From Candidatus Aquabacterium excrementipullorum (lineage in GTDB: Bacteria; Pseudomonadota; Gammaproteobacteria; Burkholderiales; Burkholderiaceae_C), in assembly GCA_019112875.1 (NCBI GenBank), contig DXIO01000147.1, forward strand, positions 28,735 to 92,734: a DNA stretch of 64,000 bases, in the 5' to 3' direction. Below the pieces are notes generated by a model that was not told the DNA's origin, did not search any database, and worked only from the letters and a program-made list of their open reading frames with translations. The translations under genes and the position numbers were made by a program. Positions 63,540 through 64,000 of this stretch are shown in pieces (positions within the stretch are counted from its first letter, which is position 1; each line of letters starts with the position of its first letter).

Positions 63540-63875
63540 TCAGATCGCGAAGTCTTCGAGCTTCTTGCCGGAGGCCACGGCAGCGGCGATCCACTTGGGC
63601 TGCAGACCGCGGCCGGTCCACGTTTCGCCAGTGGCGGCATTGCGGTACTTGGGCGCCACCTTGCGGCCGGCGCTGGCCGACGGGGCCTTGCCACCGCCGG
63701 TGGCCTTGCCGCCGAGGTCGGCAGCCGTCAAGCCATGCTCGGCCATCAGGCTCTTGATCTGATTGATGACACCGGCGCGTTCCGTGCGGCGGGCGTCGGT
63801 CAGGGCTTTTTCCAGTTCAGCGGCTTGTTTTTCCAGAGCAGCCTTTTGGGCCAGAAGATCTTGGTAAGAAGACAT
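63540..63875 (-). CDS. H-NS family nucleoid protein
   Basis: This 111-residue protein has an N-terminal oligomerisation coiled coil (MSSYQDLLAQKAALEKQAAE) and a C-terminal DNA-binding domain with the core YRNAATGETWTGRGLQPKWI, a match to the TWTGRGRxPxW motif. It silences AT-rich DNA, often horizontally acquired or envelope genes. The basic, Ala/Gly-rich linker (GGKATGGGKAPSASAGRKVA) is typical of betaproteobacterial forms. AAGGA eight bases before the ATG at 63875 fixes the start; an upstream ATG at 63899 is not used. Confidence 0.93.
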   Translation of the reverse strand: MSSYQDLLAQKAALEKQAAELEKALTDARRTERAGVINQIKSLMAEHGLTAADLGGKATGGGKAPSASAGRKVAPKYRNAATGETWTGRGLQPKWIAAAVASGKKLEDFAI

Positions 63876-64000
63876 TGTGATGATCCTTGTAAGTAACACA
63901 CCTGCATCCGCATGCGTTCAGTCACGATCAGTTCGTTCGGGTGCTTTGCTAATTGAAAGCTTCGCCCTGAAACTGAGGAGCTTGTATATCAGCCCATCGA

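Overview
The window is chromosomal DNA of a GC-rich betaproteobacterium, most likely order Burkholderiales. The grounds are a uniformly high-GC sequence, the block sigma factor / DUF3619 / DUF3106 / RDD protein / LOG protein, a glnA-ntrB-ntrC locus, and an H-NS protein of the short betaproteobacterial type. I cannot fix the family or genus. I see no rRNA, tRNA, CRISPR array, insertion sequence or prophage gene.

Layout. (1) 1-4340, minus strand: a guanidine carboxylation operon, cut by the left edge. It holds a substrate-binding protein, permease, ATPase, UAAP1 and UAAP2, preceded by a clear guanidine-I (ykkC) riboswitch and a near-consensus sigma-54 promoter. (2) 4368-15682: housekeeping and signalling genes: aminopeptidase P, type II NADH dehydrogenase, a PAS-GGDEF protein, a membrane Ser/Thr kinase, a DEDDh exonuclease, glnB, LOG and RDD proteins, and a sigma factor with DUF3619 and DUF3106 partners. 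(3) 15745-19607: ilvB-ilvN-ilvC with its own promoter and terminator. (4) 19647-36170: mixed genes, including a DUF3592-ankyrin membrane protein, a rhodanese with a YeeE-type sulfur transporter, flavin reductase, MerR regulator, ubiE, a BaiN-like flavoprotein, a GGDQF protein, AIM24, beta-propeller, polysaccharide deacetylase, sterol desaturase-like, EI24 and CinA-N proteins. (5) 36343-41429: the nitrogen locus glnA, a small secreted protein, ntrB, ntrC. (6) 41616-58602: a compact MSHA-type type IV pilus cluster, mshI-J-K-L-E-G, a pilin, an MshQ-like protein, mshC-D-O-P and a second MshQ-like protein. (7) 58613-63875: a chemoreceptor behind a FliA-type promoter, an M16 peptidase and an H-NS protein.

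How the genes fit together. Nitrogen control recurs: glnB, glnA, ntrB and ntrC are all here, and sigma-54 elements lie before both glnA and the guanidine operon. This suggests that guanidine is used as a nitrogen source under NtrC control with a second check by the riboswitch. Surface behaviour is the second theme. The pilus ATPase MshE carries tandem MshEN motifs that bind cyclic di-GMP in relatives, and two GGDEF-type proteins and a chemoreceptor lie nearby. The most unusual feature is the pair of large, clearly paralogous MshQ-like proteins with different N-terminal domains that bracket the minor pilin genes.
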